DNA of 64,000 bases from an uncultured beta proteobacterium. Its GTDB lineage: Bacteria > Pseudomonadota > Gammaproteobacteria > Burkholderiales > SG8-41. Positions 25,783 through 37,845 of the stretch are shown here, piece by piece. The stretch spans positions 1 to 64,000 of the forward strand of contig CAIVHG010000035.1 in the NCBI GenBank assembly GCA_903905655.1. The letters run 5' to 3'. Under the pieces are notes generated by a model. The model ran no database searches and had not been told where the DNA came from. It saw nothing but the letters and a program-made list of their open reading frames with translations. The position numbers and the translations under genes are program-made. How positions within the stretch are numbered: position 1 is the first letter of the stretch; every line of letters begins with the position of its first letter.

Positions 25783-28107
25783 CTAATAATTGAACCTGAG
25801 TTCCGCCAGCGCGGTGCGCTGCGGGAACGGATGGAAGACAAAGTATTTGCGATTGTTCAGGTTGTCCACGCCCAGCGCCGCGCTCCACTGCCGGTCGATC
25901 TGATAGCGCGCGCGCAGGTCCACGACGAAATAGGCGTCGAAGCCCTGATAGGTATGCGTATAAAAGTCAGAATTGTCGGCGGTCGCATAGGCGCGGTCGC
26001 TGTAGCGCGCAGCGAGCGTGACCGCAGCCTTGGCGTTCGGGCGAAAGGTGGCGACCAGGGTCGCGCGCCAGCTCGGCACCTGCGGCGTTTGCTTGCCGAC
26101 GGCTGCGGCGAAAGCGGAGTCTGCGGTGATGCGTGAATGGACGTACACCACGCTGCCCGAGAGATCGAGGCCTTCCACAAATACATCCGCGCCTTGAGCG
26201 ACGAGTTCGAGGCCCCGTGAGCGCACGCTGTCGATGTTCTGGACGTAGCTGAAGAGCGTGGCCGAGCCTGCAACCAGAGGCGCGGTCTGCGAGATCAGCG
26301 CGTCGGCGATGCGTTCCTCAAAATACGAAGCGCGCACCCGACCTCCTTGCCACGCCCGTTCCGCCGAGAGCTCGCCTGACCAGGCGCGTTCCGGCCTGAG
26401 ATTCGGATTGGGTATGCTGAGCGTCGCGCCAGTGGTGATCGCCTGGTAAAGCTCGGTCACCGTTGGGAATCGATAGGCCTTGCCGAGCGACGCGGTGAGC
26501 AGCCATTGTGCCGATGCTTCAAATGCAAGCGAAGCCTTGGGTGAAAAATGCGACGCATCGAGACCCGGCTGCGCAACGGACAAAGCGGGCGCCAGGGAGT
26601 AATTCTGACCGTCAAACGCGCGCCAGTGCTCATAGCGACCGCCGAGCGTCGCTTTGAACGCCGGCGCAAGCCGCCACACGTCCTGCATCCACAACGCCTC
26701 GGTCTGAGACTTGCCGCGTGCATCTGCGGCGAGCTGCTCGCCACCGTTGTCGATCCAGTTCGCGGTGTTGTATTTGGGATTGACGAGCTTGTAGTAGTCG
26801 TGATGCACGCCGAAGCTCAGCTGATGCGCCCCGCTCACGCCGCGGGGACGCCAGATGCCCTTGAGGTCCACGGCTCGCCACCCGGTGCCGTCCATCGATG
26901 AGAGCGTGCCAGCGCCGCCCGCCAGCGCTGCAGGCAGCGCGGCCGTCGGCGTGCGCGTCGTCTCCGTGCCATAGCGATAAAGGCTGGCGACCGCCTCCCA
27001 ATCCCACGTGCCGCGCGTGTCGGAGCGCAGCGCCAGGCTGTGCATCCAGTGCTGCTCCTCAGTCCGGTAGACATTGTTGGAGAACGCGCTCGCCGGCACG
27101 GAATAGTTATAGCCGCCGATATTGAGACTGCCCGAGTACATCAGGTTGCCCGCCGCATCCCTCAGGTAGGTCTGCGCCGTTGCCCGGTCGTCGTTCTGGA
27201 AGAACCCGATGGTGTACGCCGCGTGCAGCGTGGGCGTTACCTCGTAACCGAGCTTTAACTTGAAGTTGTCCTGCAGCTGACGTTCGATGCCGCCGGCCCC
27301 GAGCACTGCGATCGGCGCGCCGCTGCGGTTGGCATCGGCAAAAGCTCCGGTGACGGGAGTGCCGACGGCGCTGGGTGCTGCTACCCGGGCAGCGGTCACA
27401 TATGCGAGCGGCTGTCCATAGCTGTCCAGGTGATTTGCGCTCAACCACCAGGAAAAATTGCCGGACCGGTTGCCGAGCAGCGCGCTCGCCTGCCGCGCTG
27501 GATAAGTGTCGCTGGTGCCGTACTGGGAAAAGCTTTGCCATGCGCTCTGCACTTTCACGGCGGCCTCGAAGCGGCGCGGCATGCGGGTGGTGATCTCGGC
27601 TACGGCGCCGATGGAGTTGCCGGGATACGCCGCGGCGAACGGCCCGTACATCACGTCGATGCGCTCAATCTCCTCAGGCGCCACCATGCCCCAGCGCGGC
27701 GAGGCTGTGGAGTTGTTGTTCCCGATCAAAGCAGAGAGCGGAACGCCATCGGCGTAGATCAGGCCGCGCGCACTGGAGCCCACCCCCGAGGTGCGGGTGG
27801 TCATCGGCGCCTGCGTATCCCCGATGTGCCGCTTACGTATCAGCACATTCGGCAGGTACTTGAGCGCATCTTCGGTGTTCACCGCATTCACCTGCTCTGA
27901 GATTTGACTTGCCGTCACGCTCTCGGTGACGAGCGGCAGCTGATGCCTTTCCGAGATGCTGGGCGTTTCTGTTACCGTCACCGCGGGCAATGCCGCGTCC
28001 GTACTTTGCGCGATCGCGGCCGAAGCCGCGCACGCAATGCTCAGCGCCGCCGTGCAAAGAAGCAGGCGGCTGCCGCACACACTTGAGGTCATCTTTCCAC
28101 TCCACAT
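25783..28107 (-). CDS. TonB-dependent receptor
   Basis: Signal peptide, plug domain (VNTEDALKYLPNVLIRKR), barrel, C-terminal ...RTALAELRFNY. Start uncertain. Confidence 0.88.
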   Translation of the reverse strand: MWSGKMTSSVCGSRLLLCTAALSIACAASAAIAQSTDAALPAVTVTETPSISERHQLPLVTESVTASQISEQVNAVNTEDALKYLPNVLIRKRHIGDTQAPMTTRTSGVGSSARGLIYADGVPLSALIGNNNSTASPRWGMVAPEEIERIDVMYGPFAAAYPGNSIGAVAEITTRMPRRFEAAVKVQSAWQSFSQYGTSDTYPARQASALLGNRSGNFSWWLSANHLDSYGQPLAYVTAARVAAPSAVGTPVTGAFADANRSGAPIAVLGAGGIERQLQDNFKLKLGYEVTPTLHAAYTIGFFQNDDRATAQTYLRDAAGNLMYSGSLNIGGYNYSVPASAFSNNVYRTEEQHWMHSLALRSDTRGTWDWEAVASLYRYGTETTRTPTAALPAALAGGAGTLSSMDGTGWRAVDLKGIWRPRGVSGAHQLSFGVHHDYYKLVNPKYNTANWIDNGGEQLAADARGKSQTEALWMQDVWRLAPAFKATLGGRYEHWRAFDGQNYSLAPALSVAQPGLDASHFSPKASLAFEASAQWLLTASLGKAYRFPTVTELYQAITTGATLSIPNPNLRPERAWSGELSAERAWQGGRVRASYFEERIADALISQTAPLVAGSATLFSYVQNIDSVRSRGLELVAQGADVFVEGLDLSGSVVYVHSRITADSAFAAAVGKQTPQVPSWRATLVATFRPNAKAAVTLAARYSDRAYATADNSDFYTHTYQGFDAYFVVDLRARYQIDRQWSAALGVDNLNNRKYFVFHPFPQRTALAELRFNY

Positions 28108-28267
28108 TGTCTTGATCTGCGCCGATGGCTCGTCGACGCCAATACTTTGATCCATGCCGCGGGATCCGCTGCGCACGGAGAGCGCACAGCGAAACGCAGT
28201 GCAAGAAGGCGACACGCACAAACGCGCTGCGCACCGAATGCGCAGCACCGCGTGTCGCGAAGCAAAG

Positions 28268-28645
28268 CTAGATCAGCACAGGGGGGCCGCGCGGCGGCGC
28301 ATGGAGATGGGCAACGCTGCCCGAATGTAGATACTCAGAAGCGCGCACCCCGCCGGATGCAGGGACGAATGGAACGAATATGAGGAGTGGCGCACTGATG
28401 AGCGGCGCACCGCCGGCGCCGCTCGCGCAAAACGGGCAATGCGGACCTTGATGCTGCTCGGCCGGCGCCGGCAACGGCAACTCGCCGACTTGTACCACCT
28501 TGCCGCTCTTGACGGAGCACAGCTCAAATACGATGGACACCGACTGCGGAGCGGCATTGGCGATGAGCGGCCACAGCGCATTGAGCGCCATACCCAAAAT
28601 GGCAAGCCAACCGCCGATCCCAATTTTCTTCCGATTATTTCTCAC
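28268..28645 (-). CDS. DUF2946-like small membrane/exported protein
   Basis: N-terminal hydrophobic helix, HCPFCASG motif, C-terminal APPRGPPVLI. Confidence 0.6.
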   Translation of the reverse strand: MRNNRKKIGIGGWLAILGMALNALWPLIANAAPQSVSIVFELCSVKSGKVVQVGELPLPAPAEQHQGPHCPFCASGAGGAPLISAPLLIFVPFVPASGGVRASEYLHSGSVAHLHAPPRGPPVLI

Positions 28646-28771
28646 AGAGGCATTTTATCATAAACGCCGGATTTTATCCAGCCACCACCACGGGTGAGAT
28701 CCACACATCCCATCATATGCCAGTTGCATTAACCGCCGGCCGCAGACTTTGAGCACCGCATCTGCGACCGC

Positions 28772-29592
28772 TCAGCGGCGCGGCTGCCAGCGCACGAGGC
28801 GTGATTCCAGGCGCAGCAAGCTCTCGTTCAGCGCAAGGCCGCACACCGCAAGCACGATGAGCACCGCGAATACGCGGTCGGTCTGAAAAGTCTGCGCCGC
28901 GTTGCTGATGAGATAGCCAAGTCCCGAGCTCGATGAGAAGAGTTCGCCGACGATGATGCCCACCATGCCGAGTGCGGCCGATTGGCGCAGCCCGGTGAGT
29001 ATGAACGGCACTGCCGCAGGTATGGCGACCGCCCGCAGCAGCTGCCAGTCGCTCGCGCCGAAAGACTGTGCCATGCGGATCAGCGCGGCGTCCGCGCTGC
29101 GGATGCCGGAAATGGTATTGATCAGCAGCGGGAAAAACGCCAACAACACGACGATGGTGACTTTGTAGCCAATACCGAAGCCGAGCCAGATCAAAAGCAG
29201 CGGAATGAGCGCACTGCGCGGCACGGCATAGATCGCAGAAAAGAACGGCTCCAGCGTGTCGCGCAATAGCCGGTACCAGCCCATGCAAACGCCCAGAAAA
29301 ACCGCCGCCACGACCGATGCTCCCCACCCCAACGCAAAGCCTGCGGCGGTCGAACGCACGTGCCCCCAGAATGCGGAGTCGACGAGCATTTGCAGCAGCG
29401 TCGCGACGACCAGCGTCGGCGAACTGCTGAATTTCGGATCGATCCAGGCATGGCGGCTCGCCGCTTCCCACAGCACCAGGAAGAACAGGATGAAGCCGCC
29501 ACCCAGTATCAGGCGTGCCCAAGGCGAGCCTTCACCCGAAGCGGGCTTTGCCGTCGCTACATAACCGTCAGTGGCAGTTTCAATCGGCGCCT

Positions 29593-29596
<4 letters not shown>
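28772..29596 (-). CDS. ABC transporter permease (SsuC/TauC family)
   Basis: Permease signature around SFGASDWQLLRAVAIPAAVPFILTGLRQSAALGMVGIIVGE; start overlaps the ATPase stop. Confidence 0.88.
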
Positions 29597-30404
<808 letters not shown>

Positions 30405-30408
<4 letters not shown>

Positions 30409-31394
30409 TTGCGTGACTTCAGCACTTCGCGCAGCAGCGTGAAGTTCCACACCTGAGACAACGCGATGTTCTGGGTGTTGTTCTGGCCCTTCTTGGTGGA
30501 CTCAAGAGTGATCTGCAGCGCCTCGTCGGAAACCAGCCCGTCCTCTGGCATGTCGCGTTGGATCGTGGCATAGGCCTCCTCAGCGCCTGCACGATTGTAT
30601 TTCATGACGCGCATCGTGTACTCTATGACGGCTTCGCGGCTGCTGCGCATGTTGGCGATGGTCTCCAAAGCCGCCCTGATCATGCGCGTTACGGTCTGGG
30701 GGCGCTCCGCGATCATTTTGTCGGAGGTGCCGACGATACTCACGGGTCCGCCGGGAACAAACTGTCCTACGCGGAATACTTCGTGCAGGCCGAGCTCTTC
30801 TGACTGGCTGCGCGAGGACGGAAAGCTCGCAAAGGCATCGGCCTCGCCGCGCTTGACGAGTTCGAGGCTGACCATCGGCGCACCGCGGCTCACCACCCAG
30901 GTAACGTCTTTGTCCGGGTCGACCCCATTTCGCCGCAGCACGTCCTTCAGGCTGTCATAGGGCGCGATGATGCGCTTGCCGCGCAGGTCCTGGATGGTCT
31001 TGATCGCGGGGCCCGCATAGACACCCAGATTGTCCTTCGCGGTCACCATCACCGCTTTGATCGGAATGCTGCGGATGGCGCCCTGATGCAACTGTGCGCC
31101 GTGGGCGACGAACTGCACCTGGCCGCCGGCGAGCGCTGCGATCGGATCGGCGACATTGTCGATGACCTGGAGATCGATCCCGTATTTTTCGAATATGCCG
31201 TGCTCTTTGCCCCAATACACCCACATGTGATTGACTGCGGTGCGATTCGCCGCGACCGTGATGGACTCGCGCTGCGCCTGCGCGACTGCCGGCGCAGCAA
31301 ATCCCAAATAACCGGCGGCAACCGCTGCCAGCAGTGCAAGGCCGTTGACGACAAACGCGCGTCGTCCCCTACCGATTGAATTGATTGCATCCAT
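30405..31394 (-). CDS. ABC transporter substrate-binding protein (SsuA/NMT1-like), copy 1
   Basis: NRTAVNHMWVYWGKEHGIFEKYGIDLQVIDN...; located before the ATPase gene. Confidence 0.85.
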
Positions 31395-31488
31395 TACTAT
31401 CCTCTTCAGTTTAAGTTGGGGTAAAAATCAGTCTTTCCGAAATTAATTTCCATCTTGGGGGCGCTGACCTGTCGATGCAGGATGCTCA

Positions 31489-32490
31489 TCATTTGCGCGA
31501 CTTCAGCACTTCACGCAAAAGCGTGAAGTTCCACACCTGCGACAGCGGGATATTCTGGGTATTGCCCTGGCCTTTCTTGATGGAATCGAGTGTGATGCGC
31601 AGCGCCTCGTCTGAAACCAGGCCATCTTCCGGCGTGTCGCGCACAATGCTCGCATAGGACTCCTCGGCACCGGCGCGGGTGTATTTCATGACGCGCATCG
31701 TGTAATCGATCATGGCCTCGCGGCTGTTGCGCATGTTGGCCAGCGTTTCCAGCGTCGCTCTGAGAAACCGTGCTACGGACTGCGGATGTTCCGCAATATA
31801 CTTGTCCGTGGCGCCGACGACGGCGACCGGCCCGCCCGGGACGAACTGCGAGACGCGGAACACTTCGTGCAGGCCAATCTCCTCGGCCTGGCTGCGAGCC
31901 GCCGGAAACCCCGCGAACGCTTCAGCCTCGCCGCGCTTGACCAGTTCCAGATTGACGAGCGGCGCGCCGCGGCTCACGACCCAATTGATCTCCTTGTCCG
32001 GATCGATGCCATTGCGCTGCAGCACGTCCTTCAGGCTGTCGTAGCGCGAAATGATGCGCTTGCCGCGCAAGTCCTGCATCGTCTTGATGGCGGGACCGGC
32101 ATAGACGCCGAGATTGTCCTTGGTCGTCACCATCACGGTCTTGACGGGAACGCCGCGGATGGCAGCCTGATGCAACTGCACGCCGTGGCCGATGAACTGC
32201 GCCTGGCCGCTGACGAGCGCGGCAACCGGATCAGCGACATTGTCGATGATCTGTATGTCGATGCCGTATTTCGCGAAGATGCCCCGTTCTTTCCCCCAGA
32301 ACGCCCAGATGTGGTTGACCGCGGTGAGATTCGCGGCAACGGTTACGGTCTCGCGCTGCGCCTGCGCACCCGCGGGCAGGGCCGGCCCCAGGCAGGCGAC
32401 CGCACCCGTCAGCAGGAGCATGAGGTATTTCTTCGAAGCGGTACAGCGTGTAGCAAGGAAAGAGCAGAGTGAAGTACGAATCGGATTCAT
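31489..32490 (-). CDS. ABC transporter substrate-binding protein (SsuA/NMT1-like), copy 2
   Basis: NLTAVNHIWAFWGKERGIFAKYGIDIQIIDN...; clear tandem paralog of 30405-31394. Confidence 0.85.
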   Translation of the reverse strand: MNPIRTSLCSFLATRCTASKKYLMLLLTGAVACLGPALPAGAQAQRETVTVAANLTAVNHIWAFWGKERGIFAKYGIDIQIIDNVADPVAALVSGQAQFIGHGVQLHQAAIRGVPVKTVMVTTKDNLGVYAGPAIKTMQDLRGKRIISRYDSLKDVLQRNGIDPDKEINWVVSRGAPLVNLELVKRGEAEAFAGFPAARSQAEEIGLHEVFRVSQFVPGGPVAVVGATDKYIAEHPQSVARFLRATLETLANMRNSREAMIDYTMRVMKYTRAGAEESYASIVRDTPEDGLVSDEALRITLDSIKKGQGNTQNIPLSQVWNFTLLREVLKSRK

Positions 32491-32514
32491 CGGACACCTA
32501 TCGATGGTTCGGGT

Positions 32515-32994
32515 TCAAAGCAATTGCCCTGCAGTTACTGCGATCTGCAAGGCCGGATCAGCAACGATTTCAAAATCGGTATCGATCTGCGCGACGTGCT
32601 GCAGCGTCGCGGAAATCGAACAGGAGCCGTGGCAAGCAGCGAGGCATGCACGCACCTGCTCGGGATCCAGATGATCGCCGCTTACCCGGAACAGCAATGC
32701 GATATGGCGAAACACCTGCGGCGGCTTGTCGTCGATGGTGCCGGACACCTTGATGTTGAGCGCGGCCATCTTTTGTCCAGCATCGCGCATCGCCGCGATG
32801 AAGCTGGTGCCGGAACAGCCTGCCAGCGCGATCAGCAGCAGGTCGCGTGGAGAGAGGCCGTCGTCTCCGCCCGGCACGCCGAGCTTGCCCGCCATGTCGA
32901 CCGGGACTTCGAAACCATTCACATCCCTGCCGAGAAAAAATGCGCGCTCCGGATTGACCTTGACATCGACGGTTCGTGACAATTTTTGGTTCAT
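32515..32994 (-). CDS. OsmC family protein
   Basis: GGDDGLSPRDLLLIALAGCSGTSFIAAM motif. Confidence 0.85.
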   Translation of the reverse strand: MNQKLSRTVDVKVNPERAFFLGRDVNGFEVPVDMAGKLGVPGGDDGLSPRDLLLIALAGCSGTSFIAAMRDAGQKMAALNIKVSGTIDDKPPQVFRHIALLFRVSGDHLDPEQVRACLAACHGSCSISATLQHVAQIDTDFEIVADPALQIAVTAGQLL

Positions 32995-33007
32995 TTATCG
33001 AATTTCC

Positions 33008-35353
33008 TCAGGAAGATGAAATGCGGCGCAGCGTGCAGGGATAAGCCTTCACCGGTACGGAGCCGGAGATCGGATCAAGCACAGCGTTGGTCATGATCAG
33101 GTTGACGTTGGCACCGCTGCTGGTATACGGATCGTGCCCCGGCAAACCGAGCTCTTCGCAGGCTTCCCACCAACCGGTCTGGGTGGCGACGACTCCCGGC
33201 GGCAGGGTATTCGTCACCCGCGCCTGGAGCCGGATTTCACCGGCGTGAGTCACCAGGCCGACGGCTTCACCGTCTGCAATGCCATACGCCACAGCAGTGT
33301 CCGGATGGATTTCCACGTACGGTGCGCTGACCTGCGAGCGCAGCTTCGGAATGCCGCGGCCCTGGCTATGGCAATATTCAGGCACCTTGTGCGAAGTGAG
33401 GATCAAGGGAAATTCCGCGCCGTGCGTCAGACGCGGCTGCACCGAAGGAAGCGGATCGTAACCGTGCGCAAGAAACTCCTGCGCGTAGATCTCGATCTTG
33501 CGGCTGCGCGTGTTCATGCCGCGCACCGCACCGGACACCTCCTTGTCCTGGTACCTGCGGTAGTTCTGCTTGATGGCTACAGTGAGACCGCCCGGCCTCG
33601 CCTTCACCTGCTCCAGGCTGAGCCCGGATTTGGATAGCAGGTAGCGGAACGCTTCCTCGATATCACCGTTCCAGAATTGGTCCCCGAGGCCTAGCGCGAC
33701 CGCCAGATCAAAGATGAGTTCGAGGTCGGGACGCGATTCGAATTGCGGCCGCATGACTGCCGGGCGGTACTGCACATGCGCCTTGGTTTCGGGGCCACCG
33801 CCGAATTCCATCGACAGAAACGATGCTTCCCATGGCGTGGCGGTGGGCAGCAGAATATCCGCCGTTTCGCATGAAGGGTTGGGAAAGAGATCTGCGTGGA
33901 CCTGAAAGTCGAGCGCTTCGAGCGCCCGCCGTCCGCGCAAGGTGTCGCCGTTTTGCAGCAACAGGTTGCCGCCAAAGGTCACCAGGGCACGCGCTCGATA
34001 GGGCCCCTCGCCTAGCGCCGCATCATAAAAATTATAGGCCTGAACCACGCGACGCGCCGCACTCAGAGGTCGCGTCGTCAGCCCCAGGCGCTTGGCAGCC
34101 TGCGCCTTCGGCAGCAGTTCTGAGCCTTCGATCGGCGGCGCTGGAATCCCGGCAAAGGACACGTTGCCACCCTCGGCCTCGAACCAGCCGGTCAGCGCAT
34201 ATAGAATACACAGCGCGCGATTGGTCTGCGCCGTATCTACGTGCTGCTCTACGCCGTTGTAGGTGTAATAGCTCAATGGACCTTCCGTACCGACTGCCTT
34301 GGCGAGCGCTTCGATCTGCTCCACCGGCACGTCGGTCAGCGCAGCAACAGCCTGCGGCGCATGCTGCGCCACGCGCTCGATGAGGTGCACGAATGCCGAG
34401 CGCACTCGGACCGGAGCGCTGCCCGCAAGCGCCAGTTCGGTATCCACCACCAGTGCGGGTTCCACGCCCCATTCGGCAGGGTCCCTGGCAACATCGATGG
34501 TGACGGCCTGGTTCGTGCCTGCATCGAAAACGACGTAATCATCGGCGGCCTGCGCCCCGATGTCGCGCCCGCGCAAAAGTGCGCCGGTAATCGGAGACAC
34601 GAGGAAGGGCGCGTTGGTCCAGTCCCTGACGAATGATCGGTCGTAGGTGCCGTCGCGCAGCAGAATGTGGATCAACCCCAGCGCAAGCGCCGTATCCGAA
34701 CCCGGCCGCAACTGGATCCACAGGTCGGCCTGCGCAACCGTCGCCGTGCGGCGCGGATCGACCACGATCAGCTTGGCGCCGTTGCGCCGGCCGTCGTGAA
34801 TGCGGCGCCAGTTTTGTATGTGTGAAGCCGCGGGATTGTGGCCCCAGATCAGCATCGTCTTCGAAGCTTCGAAGTGCGGTGTCGGCAGACCTTTGCCATA
34901 TGTATAAACCGACCCTGCATCGCGGCCCCACTGACAAATATGCGACGTAGCGATGACGTTCGGGCTGCCGAAGGCGCGCACCAGGCGTTCGAAAAACGGG
35001 ACCCAGTCGGTGGCCTGGCTGGCGCCCGGCGCCGGGCGACCGAAGACGACTGCTTCCGCACCGGACTCGGCCTTGATCGCAGAAAGCTTCGCGACGATGG
35101 TCGAGATCGCCTCTTCCCACGAGATCGGGACAAATCCCGGATCCCGCGAGGACTTCGGCTGAGTCCGTTTCATGGGCGTGCGTATGCGCCCGCTGTTATG
35201 CACGATCTCCGGCGCTGCACCGCCCTTGATGCAGAAACCCCGATTGGGGTGGTCGCGGTCGGCGCGCACCTCTATCAGACGATCGTCCTCCACCGTCGCA
35301 ATGGTTGCGCATTTGGATTTGCAGTGCGCGCAGTATCCCCTGATTTCAACCAT
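33008..35353 (-). CDS. Molybdopterin-dependent oxidoreductase with N-terminal [4Fe-4S] motif
   Basis: CAHCKSKC...GFCIKGG, WEEAISTI, HNPAASH, C-terminal molybdopterin dinucleotide-binding region; no Tat signal. Confidence 0.88.
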   Translation of the reverse strand: MVEIRGYCAHCKSKCATIATVEDDRLIEVRADRDHPNRGFCIKGGAAPEIVHNSGRIRTPMKRTQPKSSRDPGFVPISWEEAISTIVAKLSAIKAESGAEAVVFGRPAPGASQATDWVPFFERLVRAFGSPNVIATSHICQWGRDAGSVYTYGKGLPTPHFEASKTMLIWGHNPAASHIQNWRRIHDGRRNGAKLIVVDPRRTATVAQADLWIQLRPGSDTALALGLIHILLRDGTYDRSFVRDWTNAPFLVSPITGALLRGRDIGAQAADDYVVFDAGTNQAVTIDVARDPAEWGVEPALVVDTELALAGSAPVRVRSAFVHLIERVAQHAPQAVAALTDVPVEQIEALAKAVGTEGPLSYYTYNGVEQHVDTAQTNRALCILYALTGWFEAEGGNVSFAGIPAPPIEGSELLPKAQAAKRLGLTTRPLSAARRVVQAYNFYDAALGEGPYRARALVTFGGNLLLQNGDTLRGRRALEALDFQVHADLFPNPSCETADILLPTATPWEASFLSMEFGGGPETKAHVQYRPAVMRPQFESRPDLELIFDLAVALGLGDQFWNGDIEEAFRYLLSKSGLSLEQVKARPGGLTVAIKQNYRRYQDKEVSGAVRGMNTRSRKIEIYAQEFLAHGYDPLPSVQPRLTHGAEFPLILTSHKVPEYCHSQGRGIPKLRSQVSAPYVEIHPDTAVAYGIADGEAVGLVTHAGEIRLQARVTNTLPPGVVATQTGWWEACEELGLPGHDPYTSSGANVNLIMTNAVLDPISGSVPVKAYPCTLRRISSS

Positions 35354-35961
35354 CGCAGACCCCGCTCGCCGGGCTGCGTTCGCTGTATATTCCTGTTTGC
35401 ATCAAGTACTCCTGATTTTCCCTCTGCGGATTCATCCAGCCGTTTAACAGCGGCCTCGGCAGCAATCCATCGTCTGCACCGCGGAAAGCCGTGCGTTCAG
35501 AGCTGCTGCAATTTACGTTGATGAATTACTTCAGTAGCGCAGCCAGCTGCGCACTGCCCGATGCCCGGAGGGGGTGCGCGCGTCGCCTTTGGTTTAGCAG
35601 ACTGACCGGACGGACACGCGCGCGGTGGAGACTAGGAAGCTGAGGGGGGATGCAGCGGAAATGAGATGGCGGTGCGGTGCGCGCACACGGCCGGCATTGC
35701 AAATGGCGGAAAAACCACGGGAACCATGCAGTGATGCTCTTTGCTTTTCAGACTCGACCCGATCAATGGTATCACGAGCGGAAACAACCGCGCAATTGAC
35801 CCGAAGACCCGTGCAGCCGCAGCAGGCACGATGCCGATGACATCTGGGACTGCGGTGACAAAATCTTAGAACGACCCGTGATAACGATAGCATCTTTTGA
35901 AAGTTTGTTTAGCGGCCGGCATCGGGTATAGTAGCCCGCTCCTGAAAGAGGAGTGAAAAAA

Positions 35962-36954
35962 ATGAAGGCATCAAGCGTATTTGCAGCCCTGTTGGCGCTG
36001 GCCGCGGCACCCGCATTCGCAGACGTCTCGCTGCTCAACGTCTCCTATGACGTCGCCCGCGATTTCTACAAGGATTACAACCCGCTGTTCGAGAAGTACT
36101 GGAAAGCGAAAGCCGGCGAAACCGTGACCATCAAGCAATCGCACGGCGGCTCGACCAAGCAGGTGCTGGCTGTGGCCGACGGGCTGGACGGCGATGTCGT
36201 CACGATGAACCAATCGACCGACGTCGAATTCCTCGCCAGCAAGAACATGGTCGCCAAGGACTGGGCGAAAAAATTCCCGAACAATGCTTCGCCCTACACT
36301 TCGACCATGGTGCTGATCGTGCGCAAGGGCAACCCGAAGGGCATCAAGGACTGGAACGATCTCGCCAAGCCCGGCGTGCAGGTCGTCATTCCGCATCCGA
36401 AAAACACCGGCAATGGCCGCTACAGCTATCTCGCCGCCTGGGGCTATGCGTTGAAGCAGCCGGGAGGCAATGACAGGACCGCGCAGGAGTTCGTCGGCAA
36501 GATACTGAAGAATGCGCCGCTGTTCCCGCCCGGCGGACGCGATGCGACCACCACCTTCATGCAGCGCAAGATCGGCGACGTGCTCGCCACGTTCGAGTCG
36601 GAAGCCGAGCTGATCGCCAAGGAGTTTGGCCGCGGCGAATTCGAGGTCGTGTATCCCAGCCTGTCGATACTCACCGAGTTTCCGGTAGCCGTCGTCGAGA
36701 CGGTAGTCGACAAGAAGCACTCGCGCAAGGAAGCCACCGCTTATCTGGAGTACCTGTGGTCCAAGGAAGGCCAGGAAAACGCTGCGCAGAACTACCTGCG
36801 GCCGCGCGATGCCGAAATGCAAAAGAAATACGCCAAGCAGTTCCCCGCCATCCGCACCTTCACCGTCGACGAAATCTTCGGCGGCTGGACCAAGGCGGCC
36901 GCGACGCACTTCCGCGACGGCGGCAGCTTCGACCAGATCTACGAGCAGAAGTAG
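35962..36954 (+). CDS. sbp: Sulfate ABC transporter substrate-binding protein
   Basis: LLNVSYDVARDFYKDYNPLFEKYWKAKAGETVTIKQSHGGSTKQ; alternative GTG start at 35953. Confidence 0.93.
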   Translation: MKASSVFAALLALAAAPAFADVSLLNVSYDVARDFYKDYNPLFEKYWKAKAGETVTIKQSHGGSTKQVLAVADGLDGDVVTMNQSTDVEFLASKNMVAKDWAKKFPNNASPYTSTMVLIVRKGNPKGIKDWNDLAKPGVQVVIPHPKNTGNGRYSYLAAWGYALKQPGGNDRTAQEFVGKILKNAPLFPPGGRDATTTFMQRKIGDVLATFESEAELIAKEFGRGEFEVVYPSLSILTEFPVAVVETVVDKKHSRKEATAYLEYLWSKEGQENAAQNYLRPRDAEMQKKYAKQFPAIRTFTVDEIFGGWTKAAATHFRDGGSFDQIYEQK

Positions 36955-36975
36955 GAACTAGCCGGCAGTCTCATT

Positions 36976-37845
36976 ATGCGCAAGGCGAACGTGTTGCCCG
37001 GACTGCGGTTGGGCCTGGGTTACACGCTGACTTACCTGTCGATCCTGGTGCTGATCCCGATCGCCGCGTTGATACTCAAGAGCGCATCGGTCAGCCCCGA
37101 GCAGTTCTGGCAGATCGCGACCGGCACGCGCGCCATGGCATCCTATCGCGTGACCTTTGGCGCCTCGCTGATCGCGGCTTCCATCAACGCGGTATTCGGG
37201 TTGATCGTCGCCTGGGTGCTGGTGCGCTACACCTTTCCCGGCAAGCGCCTGATCGACGCCCTCGTCGACCTGCCGTTCGCGCTGCCGACCGCGGTCGCGG
37301 GCATCACGCTCGCGACCTTGTATTCGGGCAATGGATGGATTGGCCAGTTCCTGGAGCCACTCGGCCTCAAGGTGGCCTTCACTCCGCTCGGCATCGTGGT
37401 GGCACTGACCTTCATCACGCTGCCGTTCGTGGTGCGCACGCTGCAGCCGGTGATCGAAGACATAGAGCCTGAAGCTGAGGACGCCGCTGCGTCGCTGGGG
37501 GCCTCGCGCTGGCAGACCTGGATGCGCGTCATCTTCCCGACCATCTTTCCCGCGCTGCTCACCGGATTTACCCTCGGCCTTTCGCGCGCCATCGGCGAAT
37601 TCGGCTCGGTCATCTTCATCGCCGGTAACATGCCGTTGATCTCCGAAATCACGCCGCTTTTAATCATCTCCAAGCTCGAGCAGTACGATTTGCCGGGCGC
37701 CACCGTGCTCGCGGTGGTCATGCTGATCGTCTCCTTCGTACTGCTGCTCACGATCAACATTCTGCAGTGGTGGACGGCACAGCGGCAGTCCGGCGATGGC
37801 GGAGCCTCGGAGCCGATGCCCGCCCCTGTGGTGCAAGCGGCATGA
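36976..37845 (+). CDS. cysT: Sulfate ABC transporter permease CysT
   Basis: [71 protein letters not shown]. Confidence 0.93.
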   Translation: MRKANVLPGLRLGLGYTLTYLSILVLIPIAALILKSASVSPEQFWQIATGTRAMASYRVTFGASLIAASINAVFGLIVAWVLVRYTFPGKRLIDALVDLPFALPTAVAGITLATLYSGNGWIGQFLEPLGLKVAFTPLGIVVALTFITLPFVVRTLQPVIEDIEPEAEDAAASLGASRWQTWMRVIFPTIFPALLTGFTLGLSRAIGEFGSVIFIAGNMPLISEITPLLIISKLEQYDLPGATVLAVVMLIVSFVLLLTINILQWWTAQRQSGDGGASEPMPAPVVQAA

